DNA of 64,000 nucleotides from Bacillota bacterium (lineage in GTDB: Bacteria > Bacillota > Clostridia > Lachnospirales > Lachnospiraceae). Positions 24,215-33,661 of this stretch are shown one piece after another (position 1 is the first letter of the stretch; every line of letters begins with the position of its first letter). The DNA lies in NCBI GenBank assembly GCA_023398375.1, contig JAEWSH010000018.1, positions 62,001 to 126,000 on the forward strand, in the 5' to 3' direction. Under the pieces are notes generated by a model. It saw only the letters and a list, made by a program, of their open reading frames with translations. It had not been told where the DNA came from and did not search any database. A program made the translations under genes and the position numbers.

Positions 24215-26191
24215 ATGATAGAACAAAGGAATAACAAACTGATATTTCACTATGATGCAGAGGAGGTATGGATCGAACCATGGGGAGCGAATGCGCTTCG
24301 TATACGGGCCAAAAAAAGTGATAAAATGCCGCTGGATGATTGGGCACTTCTGCAACAAGGAGAAGAAGAGGTGCAGATTACAATCGCTGAAGAAGCTTCT
24401 ATCACGAATGGTAAGATAAAGGCGGTAATATCAAAATATGGAAAAATCATGATCTATAACCAAAAGGAAGAATTGCTGTTAGAGGAATATTGCAGAAACA
24501 GGAAAGATGTCACCGATAAAAAGTGCAGTGCTATTGAAGTAGAAGCAAGAGAATTTAAACCTATCATTGGAGGGGACTATCATGTGACCGTCCGCTTTGA
24601 ATCGCTGGACCGTAATGAAAAAATATATGGTATGGGACAATACCAGCAGCCCTATTTAGATTTGAAAGGTATGGATCTGGAGTTGGCCCATCGCAACTCA
24701 CAGGCAAGCGTCCCATTTGCGCTGTCATCAAGAGGATATGGTCTTTTATGGAATAATCCGAGTATAGGAAGGGCTGTTTTTGGAAAAAATAGCATGAGTT
24801 TTGAGGCTTATGCTACGAAAGCCATGGATTACTGGGTTGTGGCGGGTGATACACCGGCTGAAATAGAGGAAGCCTATGCAGAGGTGACAGGCAAGGTACC
24901 AATGATGCCGGAATATGGATTGGGTTTCTGGCAGTGTAAGTTACGGTACCAGACGCAGGAAGAATTACTAGAGGTAGCAAGAGAATATAAGAGAAGAAAA
25001 TTACCGATCGATTTGATAGTCATCGATTTCTTCCATTGGCCGAAACAGGGTGATTGGAAATTTGATCCTGTATATTGGCCGAATCCGGAAAAGATGATTG
25101 CAGAATTAAAAGAAATGGGAATCGAATTGATGGTATCCATATGGCCAACAGTGGATAAGACAAGTGAAAATTATGAAGAAATGTTAGAAAAGGGATATTT
25201 GATCCGAACGGAAAGAGGTTTCAGGGTCGGACTGGATTTTGAAGGTGCGACGGTTCATTATGATGCTACGAATCCAAAAGCAGGAGAATATGTATGGAAC
25301 AAGGTGAAACAAAATTATTACGAAAAGGGAATAAAGGTATTTTGGCTGGATGAGGCGGAACCGGAATACTCGGTATATGATTTTGATAACTATCGTTATT
25401 TTAAAGGAAGTAATCTGCAGATAGGAAATCTATATCCGCTGGATCATGCGAAAACATTTTATCAGGGTATGGAGAAAGAAGGACAAAAGAATATCGTGAA
25501 TCTGCTGCGTTGTGCCTGGGCCGGAAGTCAGAAATATGGAGCGCTTGTATGGTCAGGGGATATTGCGTCCAGTTTTGAAAGCATGAGAAATCAATTGGCA
25601 GCTGGCTTAAATATGGGATTGGCGGGTATCCCCTGGTGGACAACAGATATAGGAGGTTTTCATGGGGGAAACCCAGATGATGAAAGCTTCAGGGAATTAT
25701 TTGTGCGGTGGTTCCAATGGGGAACATTTTGTCCTGTGATGCGGTTGCACGGAGATAGAGAGCCCAGACAAGAACAAGTGGGGACAACCGGAGGTGCTAC
25801 CTGCTGTTCCGGAGCAGCTAACGAAGTATGGAGCTATGGTGAAAAAGTGTTCGGAATCTGTGAGAAATATATGAATATCCGTGAAGCATTAAGAGAATAT
25901 ACAAGAAGACTCATGAAAGAGGCACATGAAAAGGGAACACCTGTGATGCGTACGCTTTTCTACGAATTTCCAACAGATGAGGAGAGCTGGAAGATAGAAG
26001 ATGAATATATGTATGGTGATTCTTATTTAGTGGCGCCGATTTTGCAACGTGGACAAAAAACGAGAAAAATATATTTACCAGCAGGTCATAACTGGAAAGA
26101 ATATGAAAATGAGATTTGCCATCATGGTGGTCAGTATATTGAGGTTCCTGTTACATTGGAAAATATTCCGGTCTTTGTCAAAATTGGATAG
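24215..26191 (+). CDS. GH31 alpha-glycosidase (alpha-xylosidase/alpha-glucosidase)
   Basis: 658 residues, no signal peptide, so the imported sugar is cut in the cytoplasm. Catalytic residues of family GH31 are visible: nucleophile Asp379 in WLDEAEPE and acid/base Asp449 in WSGDIASSFE. IDFFHWPKQGDWKFD, GIPWWTTDIGGFHGG and VMRLHGDREP also fit the family. WLDEAEPE is closer to YicI-type alpha-xylosidases than to the DMNEP of many alpha-glucosidases, so an alpha-xyloside specificity is a reasonable guess. The protein is somewhat shorter than YicI (about 770). GAGGAGGG precedes the ATG. It is the last gene of the YesMN/ABC operon; a terminator follows. Confidence 0.9.
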   Translation: MIEQRNNKLIFHYDAEEVWIEPWGANALRIRAKKSDKMPLDDWALLQQGEEEVQITIAEEASITNGKIKAVISKYGKIMIYNQKEELLLEEYCRNRKDVTDKKCSAIEVEAREFKPIIGGDYHVTVRFESLDRNEKIYGMGQYQQPYLDLKGMDLELAHRNSQASVPFALSSRGYGLLWNNPSIGRAVFGKNSMSFEAYATKAMDYWVVAGDTPAEIEEAYAEVTGKVPMMPEYGLGFWQCKLRYQTQEELLEVAREYKRRKLPIDLIVIDFFHWPKQGDWKFDPVYWPNPEKMIAELKEMGIELMVSIWPTVDKTSENYEEMLEKGYLIRTERGFRVGLDFEGATVHYDATNPKAGEYVWNKVKQNYYEKGIKVFWLDEAEPEYSVYDFDNYRYFKGSNLQIGNLYPLDHAKTFYQGMEKEGQKNIVNLLRCAWAGSQKYGALVWSGDIASSFESMRNQLAAGLNMGLAGIPWWTTDIGGFHGGNPDDESFRELFVRWFQWGTFCPVMRLHGDREPRQEQVGTTGGATCCSGAANEVWSYGEKVFGICEKYMNIREALREYTRRLMKEAHEKGTPVMRTLFYEFPTDEESWKIEDEYMYGDSYLVAPILQRGQKTRKIYLPAGHNWKEYENEICHHGGQYIEVPVTLENIPVFVKIG

Positions 26192-26252
26192 CATTGTTAC
26201 GCTTTTTCATGTTTTGCGAATTCCAAAGTGGGAGCATCAATAAAGTTAAGGA

Positions 26253-26286
26253 AAAAGGCAGAATGTATAAAACGTTCTGTCTTTTC
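26253..26286 (+). terminator. Terminator after the GH31 gene
   Basis: AAAAGGCAGAATG (26253-26265), a 7-base loop, and CGTTCTGTCTTTT (26273-26285) form a 13-bp stem with two wobbles. The 3' arm itself ends in T residues. Confidence 0.7.
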
Positions 26287-26292
26287 TAATTC

Positions 26293-26333
26293 ATGACAAG
26301 TGAATCGGTTTGCCGATTCATCTTGTTGTCATA
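26293..26333 (+). other. Inverted repeat upstream of the LuxR regulator gene
   Basis: ATGACAAGTGAATCGG, loop TTTG, CCGATTCATCTTGTTGTCAT: an inner perfect 8-9 bp stem with partly matched outer arms. It could be a second terminator or an operator for the gene at 26454. Confidence 0.5.
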
Positions 26334-26453
26334 AGAAAGAATTTTACGAGAAAAGAATTTTCATGTGAAATAGACAAGAAAGGGGATGAATGGTACAATT
26401 TGAGTGAGTAAATTTAGTAGACAGGATTTTTTACAGACAGAGGAAACAGAAGC

Positions 26454-28946
26454 GTGAAAAAAAGCAGGATTTTAATTCGTGGCAGAGTAGAACAAGCTCT
26501 CCATGAGATTTTTGAATATCCCCTGACGATATTATCGGCAACGATGGGATATGGTAAGACTACTTCTGTAAGAAGTTATCTGGAGAACAGAAATGTCAGT
26601 ACCATTTGGGTATCGTTACTGGGCAGTGACGGAGAGGATTATCTTTTCTGGCATAAATTATGTATTTCTATGGAAAGAGTTTTTCCAGAGGCAGGGAAAG
26701 CATTAAGAAATATAGGACTTCCGGTGGATGTTGGACAACTTTCCGAAATCATGGATTATATATGCACATTCCATGATGAAAAACAGAGAGTGATCGTGAT
26801 TGATGATTATCATCTTATCAATGAAAGCAGACCGATCGGCAGACTGATTGAAGTAATCGCAGAAGAAGAGATTCCTAATTTGCATATTGTATTGTTAACA
26901 AGAATACGTCCTGGTTTTAATTATATGAATCTGTTGGCAAAGGGATTATGCTGCTATCTCAATATGGAACTGTTAGCCTTTAGCAGACAGGAGATAAAGG
27001 AATATCTATTACTTATGGAGTATGCTGCTACAGATACGGAGACAGAACTATTTTATCAGTATACCAATGGTTGGATCACGGCGATTTATCTGCTTTTGCT
27101 TGGGTTAAAACAAGGCGTTCCGATTACAGAGATTTCCTATCTTACAAAACTGATAGAAAGGAATTTTTTTGACACTTTAGAAGAAACAACAAAAAAAACA
27201 TTATTGAAGCTGTCGGTACTGGATAGCTTTACGATTCCACAGGCGCAACAGATTCTGGAAGAACCCGGGATCGGAGTAATAATAGAACAGATGATGGAAC
27301 AAAACGCATTTATAGAGTATGACAGACAGACAGGAGTTTATAAACTGCATTATGTTTTACTGGATTTTTTAAGGGGAAAATTCACAGATGAAGCAGAAAA
27401 ACGGAAAGTCTGCTATCAGGCCGGCATATGGTTCTTTGAGCAGGAAAATTTTATCAGAGCAATTGAATATTGTCATCAGGCAGGTGAAATAGAATATCTG
27501 CTGAAACAGATGAATGAAAAAAAATATATGCGGAATGGCTATTTTGGAGTTGCTCTTTTATATAAAGTTTTTCAGGAAATCCCGGAAAACTGGTATATAA
27601 AATATCCGATACCGCTGCTGCACTTTGTTATTTGTTTTGCAATTAAAAGAGATAGAGATATGATAAGAGCAAGTAATAGGATACTTGCTGTTCTAAAGGA
27701 CTATTATGAAAATGAATTAGATATATCAACTGAAAAGCGGAATTGGATATTGGCGGAAATTGAAATCGCAGACATTTTTCTTATTTTTAATGATGCCAAA
27801 CGTATGGTGGAGTATTCTCGAAAAGCAGAACAATATCTGAAAGGTGGAGTATCCTGTCTTATATTCCGCAAAGATATGTTTACGTTCGGTGTACCGCACT
27901 TTCTCTATTCCTATTACAGAGAAGCCGGTAAATTGAGCAAAACGTTAGCATGTCTGCAGTCAGGATTTCCACCAAGAGTTTTTGATGGATGTGGTGCGGG
28001 ATGTGAATTGATAGCAGCTGCAGAATATGCTTTGGAAACAGGAGATTTTGATAAGGTGTGGCTCTTAGCAGAACAAGCGAACTATAAAGCAGAGGCAGAA
28101 GAAGATATTAGTGTCTATATTTGTGTGATTTTTACAAAAATGCGTTACTATCTTGTAAAAGGGGAAAGTGAAAAAGCGCAGGAGATTCTAATTACGACAA
28201 GGAAATATCTGACAGATTCCAGTACGATGGTCAGTTCTCAAAGCAGAGTGATCTATAACGCTGCAATAGATATGTGTGAAGGTTATCTATTTGCCTGCCT
28301 GAACGAGGGTGCTCTTATTCCGGAATGGTTACAAAGCGGAACGATGCCAAATCCTGTCTTGATGATGCGGGGAGTGGCATTTCCCTGGATCATATATGGG
28401 AAAGCAGTCATGCTTTCGCACAATTGGACGCAGCTAAATGTAGTGTGTCAAAGGGCCAAAACGGAATATCAGATCTTTCACAACCAGCTTGGCCTTCTGC
28501 ATAATGCAATCTATGAAGCAAAGGCAGCCTATCATTTATCAGGAATGCAATCGGCGCTTAAAATACTGCTGCCAGCATTGCAGGAGGCGGAAATGGATGG
28601 AATTATACTGCCTTTTGCAGAACACGCAGAATATGTGCTTCCGATGCTGTATAAGATTCGAAGACAAGGGAGTATGAGGCACAGTTATCTGGAAAAGGTA
28701 ATTTGTCTGTGCGAACAGTACAGAAGCCAGAGAAAGGATCTGAGACAGACTAAGAATACTCTTACGGAAAGAGAAATCGAGGTGATCGCTTTTCTGGCAC
28801 AAGGGATGACGCAGAAGGAAATATCGGAAACACTTTTTGTGTCTGTTTCAACGACGAAAAAGCATCTGGAAAATATCTATCGGAAACTGGATGTAAATAA
28901 TAAAATCAGTGCAGTTCAAAAAGCAAAAATGAATCAGATTATTTGA
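26454..28946 (+). CDS. MalT-like LuxR-family ATPase regulator
   Basis: 830 residues, GTG start with AGAGG upstream. Layout as in MalT/large ATP-binding LuxR regulators: an N-terminal P-loop ATPase (SATMGYGKTTS, Lys35) with Walker B VIVIDDYHLI, a winged-helix region, then about 400 residues of TPR-like helices as sensor (roughly 330-740). The C-terminal LuxR helix-turn-helix is LTEREIEVIAFLAQGMTQKEISETLFVSVSTT (split by 20 residues: LTEREIEVIAFLAQGM / TQKEISETLFVSVSTT). Such proteins activate target genes after binding an inducer with ATP. The nearest downstream gene is the BspA-like surface protein, a possible target; the inducer is unknown. Confidence 0.9.
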   Translation: MKKSRILIRGRVEQALHEIFEYPLTILSATMGYGKTTSVRSYLENRNVSTIWVSLLGSDGEDYLFWHKLCISMERVFPEAGKALRNIGLPVDVGQLSEIMDYICTFHDEKQRVIVIDDYHLINESRPIGRLIEVIAEEEIPNLHIVLLTRIRPGFNYMNLLAKGLCCYLNMELLAFSRQEIKEYLLLMEYAATDTETELFYQYTNGWITAIYLLLLGLKQGVPITEISYLTKLIERNFFDTLEETTKKTLLKLSVLDSFTIPQAQQILEEPGIGVIIEQMMEQNAFIEYDRQTGVYKLHYVLLDFLRGKFTDEAEKRKVCYQAGIWFFEQENFIRAIEYCHQAGEIEYLLKQMNEKKYMRNGYFGVALLYKVFQEIPENWYIKYPIPLLHFVICFAIKRDRDMIRASNRILAVLKDYYENELDISTEKRNWILAEIEIADIFLIFNDAKRMVEYSRKAEQYLKGGVSCLIFRKDMFTFGVPHFLYSYYREAGKLSKTLACLQSGFPPRVFDGCGAGCELIAAAEYALETGDFDKVWLLAEQANYKAEAEEDISVYICVIFTKMRYYLVKGESEKAQEILITTRKYLTDSSTMVSSQSRVIYNAAIDMCEGYLFACLNEGALIPEWLQSGTMPNPVLMMRGVAFPWIIYGKAVMLSHNWTQLNVVCQRAKTEYQIFHNQLGLLHNAIYEAKAAYHLSGMQSALKILLPALQEAEMDGIILPFAEHAEYVLPMLYKIRRQGSMRHSYLEKVICLCEQYRSQRKDLRQTKNTLTEREIEVIAFLAQGMTQKEISETLFVSVSTTKKHLENIYRKLDVNNKISAVQKAKMNQII

Positions 28947-28968
28947 ATATTAGCCTTTTGGCTAATAT
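28947..28968 (+). other. Perfect 9-bp inverted repeat after the LuxR gene
   Basis: ATATTAGCC, loop TTTT, GGCTAATAT immediately after the stop codon. It precedes the main terminator and may assist 3'-end stability. Confidence 0.55.
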
Positions 28969-28979
28969 ATTAGGATGAG

Positions 28980-29013
28980 AAAATCCCTTATACTTATGTA
29001 GGGGATTTTTTTT
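28980..29013 (+). terminator. Rho-independent terminator of the LuxR gene
   Basis: AAAATCCC (28980-28987) and GGGATTTT (29002-29009) flank a loop that can pair further; a T run continues to 29013. Confidence 0.8.
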
Positions 29014-29065
29014 GCTCTATAGGAGGAGTAAAGGACATTAAAATAAATGGAGGAAAGAGGAGACC

Positions 29066-31654
29066 ATGGAAGAAAAGAAAAAGGGTAAGAAAATCTGCCT
29101 ATTGGTGATTTTATTGAGCCTTGTCTTTCAGATGCCGGGAATGGGACAGTTGCCGGTACATGCAGAGAATGCGGTACAGACAGAAGAAGCCGCATCTACA
29201 GAAGGGGACAGTGCCGGAAATGCTGATGAGGAGATAAATACACCGCAGGAAACCGAAGTATCGACGGAGCCGCTTACTCAGGAGATAGAATCGGAAGCAA
29301 AGTCTTCAGAACCAGAGACCGAAAGCGCAGAGCCGGAAACTGAGACCGGGGAACCGGAAGAGGAGCTTATAGAAATAGAAAAGGAAAAAGCGACGGAACC
29401 GATCACAGAAGAACCAAAGGAAGAACCACTGGAAGAACCAAAGGAAGAGATCTGCTTGTCTCAGACGGCAGCGGGGTATGAAGTCCTATTGACGGCAGAT
29501 CCGGGAGTACTTCCGGAAGGTGCAGTATTGTCTGTGCACAAGATCGAAAGCCAGGCAGAAAAAGATAAAATAGAAGAAGCAATTGCAAGAAATCTGGATA
29601 GTGGGAAAGAACAGATTGAAGAGGCAATATCCTTTGATATTACCCTATATGATACGGAGGGAAATGAGATTCAGCCGGACAGCGAGAAGGGAAACTTGAC
29701 GGTGACCTTCAAAAATGTGAATACCAATCAGGCAGAGAATGGGGAACAGACCTTTTTCGTATATCATGTACAGGATGATTACAGCGATGCAGAGAAAGTT
29801 GACTGTGAAGTGGAAAACAGCGTAGTGGAATTTGAAGCATCCCACTTTTCCACTTACACGCTCACCATGCTGACGGCAGGCGCGGGAAGTGAGGTCATTG
29901 CCTGGTATGATGGAAATAATCTGTATAAGGCAGATGCAAATGGAGATATGACTTCTGAAATTATTAATTATTATGATGAGGCTTATAAACAAGGTATTAC
30001 ACAGATCAAGCTTAGTTCGGGTGTGACAGCAATAGGAAACAGTGCATTTTGGGGCTGCAGCAGCTTAACCAGTATAGATTTATCTAATATAACGGTAATA
30101 AGCCCGTATGCATTTTATGACTGTAGCAGTTTAGCAAATATAGATTTATCAAAAGTAACTGCTATAGGGAACAGTGCATTTTGGGGCTGCAGCAGTTTAA
30201 ACAGTATAGACTTATCCAATGTAACAACAATGGATAACCATTCATTTTGTCGATGTACATCATTGGAAAGTGTTATTAACTTAACAAAAGTAAGGATAAT
30301 AGATGTTGGAGTGTTTCATGGTTGCACGAAATTAGCTAAGATAGAGTTATCCAAGGTAACGGCGGTTGGTGAAGGAGCATTTGATCATTGTAGCAGCTTA
30401 ACAAGTATTGATTTATCCAGTGTAACCACTATGGGTATCAATTCATTTCGTGAGTGCGCTTCGCTGAAAAAAGTTACAAACTTAACAAAAGTAACAACAA
30501 TAGAAGATGGGGTATTTTTAGGCTGTACGAAATTAGAAGAGATAGATTTATCCAAGGTAACGGTAATCGGTAAAACTGCATTTTCTAGATGCAGTAATTT
30601 AATAAGTATAGATTTATTTAGTGCAACCACAATGGGTGACAATTCATTTGGAGAGTGCACTACGTTGGAAAGAGTTACTAACTTAACAAAAGTAGCAACA
30701 ATAGAGGATGGGGTATTTAATGGTTGTACTAAATTAAAAGAGATAGATTTATCCAAGGTAACGGTAATCGGTGAAGCTGCATTTCGGAATTGTAGCAGCT
30801 TAACAAGTATAGATTTATCCAAGGTAACGGCAGTTGGTTACTGTGCATTTCTTAACTGTAGGAGCCTGACCAGTATAGATTTATCCAAGGTAACGTCAGT
30901 TGGTGAAGGTGTATTTTTTAATTGTAGGGGCTTGACCAGTATAGACTTATCACAGGTAACTACAATCGGTGATAACGCATTTATGCTTTGTTCTGCTCTT
31001 GAAAAGATTACCTTCAAGGATACCAAGCTTACATCTGTTGGATTTAGTGCATTTTATAAAACGAAGTCTCCGTTAATCATACAGGTTCCGGTTGGATCAG
31101 AATCATATTTTAAGACTATATTTAATTCTCTAGTGGCAACAGAGTATCGAATTGTAGTGGAGCAAGCATCCAGTTCTGGTAAGAGCAGTCACAAGAGCAG
31201 TGACCCAGCACCCGTAACACAGGCATCCAAACAGAAGGCAGAGGTTTCTGATGTATTACCGACGGAAGGAATGCCACTAGAGAGCAATAGCATTCCAATT
31301 GTTCCAGGCAGCGTTCCTGTCAGTGAACAGAAGAACGGAACCAAAAATACAAAGGCAGAAGCAGATAAGGAAAGCATTGCTACCATGAAAGGAAGAGACA
31401 GTAAACTTATTGAAGGCGATATCAAGTCTATAGACCAGACAAAGCAGGAAGAAGACAATGAAACGTTGCAAAATAAAAAGGACACTACCGTGCAGAACGG
31501 GTTCGATCAGAATTCTGCCGATACGATTCAGGCAACAGAAAATGCCGGTTCGAAAGGCAGCGCAGGATGGTTCCTGGGAATAGGAGCTGCCGTGATTCTT
31601 CCGTTTGGTATCATATCCTACAGAGTCCGCAAAATTCATAAGAACCTAGAATAA
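29066..31654 (+). CDS. BspA-like leucine-rich-repeat surface protein
   Basis: 862 residues. A signal peptide (basic start, hydrophobic KICLLVILLSLVFQM) is cut near VHA-E. A Glu/Thr/Pro-rich low-complexity segment (about 45-135), a beta-rich domain (about 135-275), and then at least 15 LRR_5/BspA-type repeats of about 23 residues (about 310-665; AFxxCSSLTSIDLSKVTAIG). A Ser/Lys-rich linker and a C-terminal membrane anchor with basic tail (WFLGIGAAVILPFG, then YRVRKIHKNLE) follow. No LPxTG motif is visible, so it is held by a membrane helix rather than sortase. Family members act in adhesion to host proteins or other cells. GGAGG and GAGGAG precede the ATG. Repeats at DNA level suggest recent expansion or recombination. 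Confidence 0.88.
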   Translation: MEEKKKGKKICLLVILLSLVFQMPGMGQLPVHAENAVQTEEAASTEGDSAGNADEEINTPQETEVSTEPLTQEIESEAKSSEPETESAEPETETGEPEEELIEIEKEKATEPITEEPKEEPLEEPKEEICLSQTAAGYEVLLTADPGVLPEGAVLSVHKIESQAEKDKIEEAIARNLDSGKEQIEEAISFDITLYDTEGNEIQPDSEKGNLTVTFKNVNTNQAENGEQTFFVYHVQDDYSDAEKVDCEVENSVVEFEASHFSTYTLTMLTAGAGSEVIAWYDGNNLYKADANGDMTSEIINYYDEAYKQGITQIKLSSGVTAIGNSAFWGCSSLTSIDLSNITVISPYAFYDCSSLANIDLSKVTAIGNSAFWGCSSLNSIDLSNVTTMDNHSFCRCTSLESVINLTKVRIIDVGVFHGCTKLAKIELSKVTAVGEGAFDHCSSLTSIDLSSVTTMGINSFRECASLKKVTNLTKVTTIEDGVFLGCTKLEEIDLSKVTVIGKTAFSRCSNLISIDLFSATTMGDNSFGECTTLERVTNLTKVATIEDGVFNGCTKLKEIDLSKVTVIGEAAFRNCSSLTSIDLSKVTAVGYCAFLNCRSLTSIDLSKVTSVGEGVFFNCRGLTSIDLSQVTTIGDNAFMLCSALEKITFKDTKLTSVGFSAFYKTKSPLIIQVPVGSESYFKTIFNSLVATEYRIVVEQASSSGKSSHKSSDPAPVTQASKQKAEVSDVLPTEGMPLESNSIPIVPGSVPVSEQKNGTKNTKAEADKESIATMKGRDSKLIEGDIKSIDQTKQEEDNETLQNKKDTTVQNGFDQNSADTIQATENAGSKGSAGWFLGIGAAVILPFGIISYRVRKIHKNLE

Positions 31655-31699
31655 AAAAATAGTGGCAGACCGGTATGAATTCATACGGATCTGCCACTA
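31653..31699. terminator. Bidirectional terminator between BspA-like and dipeptidase genes
   Basis: TAGTGGCAGA pairs with TCTGCCACTA, enclosing GTATGAATTCATAC. On the minus strand the hairpin is followed by seven T (31653-31659); on the plus strand a shorter AT-rich tail follows. It serves the convergent genes ending at 31654 and 31718. Confidence 0.8.
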
Positions 31700-31717
31700 A
31701 AAATTTCTACCATACGA

Positions 31718-33163
31718 TTACCTGCACCGTATCACTTCCAGAAGATATTCCCAGACTCGTTTTGTGGAAGAAATACTTAATTTTTCTTCCACGGTGTGAA
31801 CGCCGGACATATCAGGACCGAAAGAGATACAGTCAAGACCTGGCAATTTGTTGGACAGGATTCCGCATTCCAGACCTGCATGGATTGCCTGAATTACGGG
31901 CTCTTTCCCATACATTTTTTTGTAGATACCAATCATATCTTCTCGGAGTTTAGAATCTTTCTTATACTCCCATGCCGGATAATCGCCTGAGCAGACTATG
32001 CGGCCGCCAAAATATTCTACCAATGCTTTCAGCTTCGTGAACAGATATTCTTTGGACGTTTTTACAGAACTTCTCAAGGCATAACGAAGAGAGAGTCTTT
32101 CTTTGTTTAAGGTCATGACTCCAAGGTTCAGAGAAGTTTCTACGAGTCCCTCAATATCTGCACTCATGCGTTGAATGCCGTTAGGAAGCTGTGTGATCAA
32201 TAATACTGCTTTTTGGGCTGTATCCTTAGACAGAACCTGTGTTGTAACTTCGCCGGCAGGAACGGCTGTAATACGGATATCCGGATCACTGGTGGAAAAT
32301 TCAGCGGATACGGCTTTACCGATCGCTTCCATAGAAGCGATAAATACGTCAGCCTGATTACGATCGACCATAACACGTGCTTTTGTTTCTCTTGGAATTG
32401 CATTGTCCTTTGCACCACCACTCAGGGAAACAATGGCATATTCCGTGTTGTTACAGGATTCCAATAGAATCCTGCCAAGCAAAGTATTGGAGTTTGCGCG
32501 TCCTTTATCGATTTCCACACCGGAATGTCCGCCAAGGAGTCCTGTAACAGTGATATCGATTGCAGTTCCGGTCTTTTCTTCCCATGAAACAGGCAGAATA
32601 CATTCTGCACTGCATCCGCCGGCACAGCTTGTAAGCAGATAGCCCTCTTCTTCCGAATCCAGATTCAGTAATTTTCTTCCTTCCAGCATGGATACATCAA
32701 TTCCGGCAGCCCCTTCCATGCCAACTTCTTCTGAAACGGTAAATATGACTTCCAATTTTGGATGCACAATTGTATCGGACGCTAAAATTGCGAGTGCATA
32801 GGAAACTGCGATCCCATCATCACCACCTAAAGTGGTTCCTTTTGCGGTAATAAAATCACCTTCTACCGAAAGGGTAAGTCCGTCGTTTTCAAAATCTATC
32901 TCATAGTCCGGCTCTTTCTCACAAACCATATCCAGATGTCCCTGCAGGATGATTGGTTGCACATTTTCGTAACCGGTTGTTGCCTCTTTAATCATAATGA
33001 TGTTCTTTAATTCATCCTGATAAACTTTCAGATTATGTGCTTTAGCAAAAGATACGCAGTAATCACTGATTTTCTCTTCTTTGTAAGAGGGATGTGGAAT
33101 ACTGCATAGCTCTTCAAAATAATGAAATACTTCTTTTGGCTCTAAATTACTTAAAACTCCCAT
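31718..33163 (-). CDS. pepD: Aminoacyl-histidine (Xaa-His) dipeptidase, M20C
   Basis: 481 residues. Typical M20 metallopeptidase: QGHLDMVCEKEPD (first metal-binding His/Asp), GGDDGIAVSYALAI (second Asp), VSEEVGMEGAAG (catalytic Glu), and the terminal GPDMSGVHTVEEKLSI with a metal-ligand His. Length and order fit PepD (beta-alanyl-His/Xaa-His dipeptidase) rather than PepT or ArgE. It is cytoplasmic and splits dipeptides delivered by the OPT transporter encoded upstream on the same strand; a small PqqD-like gene lies between. The stop is next to a strong terminator. Confidence 0.88.
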   Translation of the reverse strand: MGVLSNLEPKEVFHYFEELCSIPHPSYKEEKISDYCVSFAKAHNLKVYQDELKNIIMIKEATTGYENVQPIILQGHLDMVCEKEPDYEIDFENDGLTLSVEGDFITAKGTTLGGDDGIAVSYALAILASDTIVHPKLEVIFTVSEEVGMEGAAGIDVSMLEGRKLLNLDSEEEGYLLTSCAGGCSAECILPVSWEEKTGTAIDITVTGLLGGHSGVEIDKGRANSNTLLGRILLESCNNTEYAIVSLSGGAKDNAIPRETKARVMVDRNQADVFIASMEAIGKAVSAEFSTSDPDIRITAVPAGEVTTQVLSKDTAQKAVLLITQLPNGIQRMSADIEGLVETSLNLGVMTLNKERLSLRYALRSSVKTSKEYLFTKLKALVEYFGGRIVCSGDYPAWEYKKDSKLREDMIGIYKKMYGKEPVIQAIHAGLECGILSNKLPGLDCISFGPDMSGVHTVEEKLSISSTKRVWEYLLEVIRCR

Positions 33164-33183
33164 GGTGCTACCTCGTTCCTTTT

Positions 33184-33540
33184 TTACTTCTTATTTATTT
33201 TATTTGTATACACGATAAATCCATTGTTATGCAATGTCTTAATAAAGTGTGCCAGTCGCTGATAGAGCGGCTCTGCTTTTTCACCGAATCGTTCTTTTAT
33301 CTTAGTACCCATTTCATAAATAGTAGATTTGCCATCGATAGATTCCCAGACAAAGCTTCCAAAATCATCCAGTTCGATATCACTGAATTTCGGACGTTTG
33401 AAGAAAAGCTGTGCAATGCGGTTAAAAAGTCCCTTATTCTGTACTTTTATTTCTATATGTCCGCTATGATTGCGGGAAAATTCATACAGGGAATTGTGTT
33501 TTGGTATATAGTCCAGATAATTCTCTTTATTTTTTTCCAT
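33184..33540 (-). CDS. PqqD-like small protein
   Basis: 118 residues. The C-terminal about 90 residues (ELDDFGSFVWESIDGKSTIYEM, split here as ELDDFGSFVWES and IDGKSTIYEM; then LAHFIKTLHNNGFI) match the PqqD/RRE-like winged-helix pattern that binds peptides. No radical SAM, protease or precursor-peptide gene is near, so it is not part of an obvious peptide-modification system. It lies 20 bases before the dipeptidase gene and after the OPT transporter on the same strand. It may bind peptides or act as a regulator of that set; this is inference. Confidence 0.7.
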   Translation of the reverse strand: MEKNKENYLDYIPKHNSLYEFSRNHSGHIEIKVQNKGLFNRIAQLFFKRPKFSDIELDDFGSFVWESIDGKSTIYEMGTKIKERFGEKAEPLYQRLAHFIKTLHNNGFIVYTNKINKK

Positions 33541-33566
33541 ATTCTTTCCAATCTTTTAGTTTTTTA

Positions 33567-33640
33567 TAGCTTAACAGGCAGGCCCTGTTAAGCTATGATA
33601 GCATAAATGTCTGCCGGCTCATATAAGGCGGCAGACATTT
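33567..33640. other. Two strong inverted repeats after the OPT gene
   Basis: TAGCTTAACAGG (33567-33578) pairs with CCTGTTAAGCTA (33584-33595). AAATGTCTGCCG (33605-33616) pairs with CGGCAGACATTT (33629-33640). They lie between the OPT stop and the PqqD-like start and lack a good T-run on the minus strand, so partial termination or mRNA processing is likely. Confidence 0.65.
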
Positions 33641-33661
33641 AAAGTTACGTGTTTCTACTCG

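Noticed and set aside
30385..31026. Minus-strand open frames with repeated segments opposite the BspA-like gene
   Set aside because: The repetition mirrors the leucine-rich repeats of the sense strand; there is no start signal and no independent support.
29950..31050. Regular DNA repeats that could suggest a CRISPR-like array
   Set aside because: The repeats are in-frame protein repeats of about 69 bp without spacer-like unique segments, and no cas genes are near.
32175..32642. Plus-strand open frames inside the dipeptidase gene
   Set aside because: They oppose strongly conserved M20 motifs on the minus strand and have no start signals.
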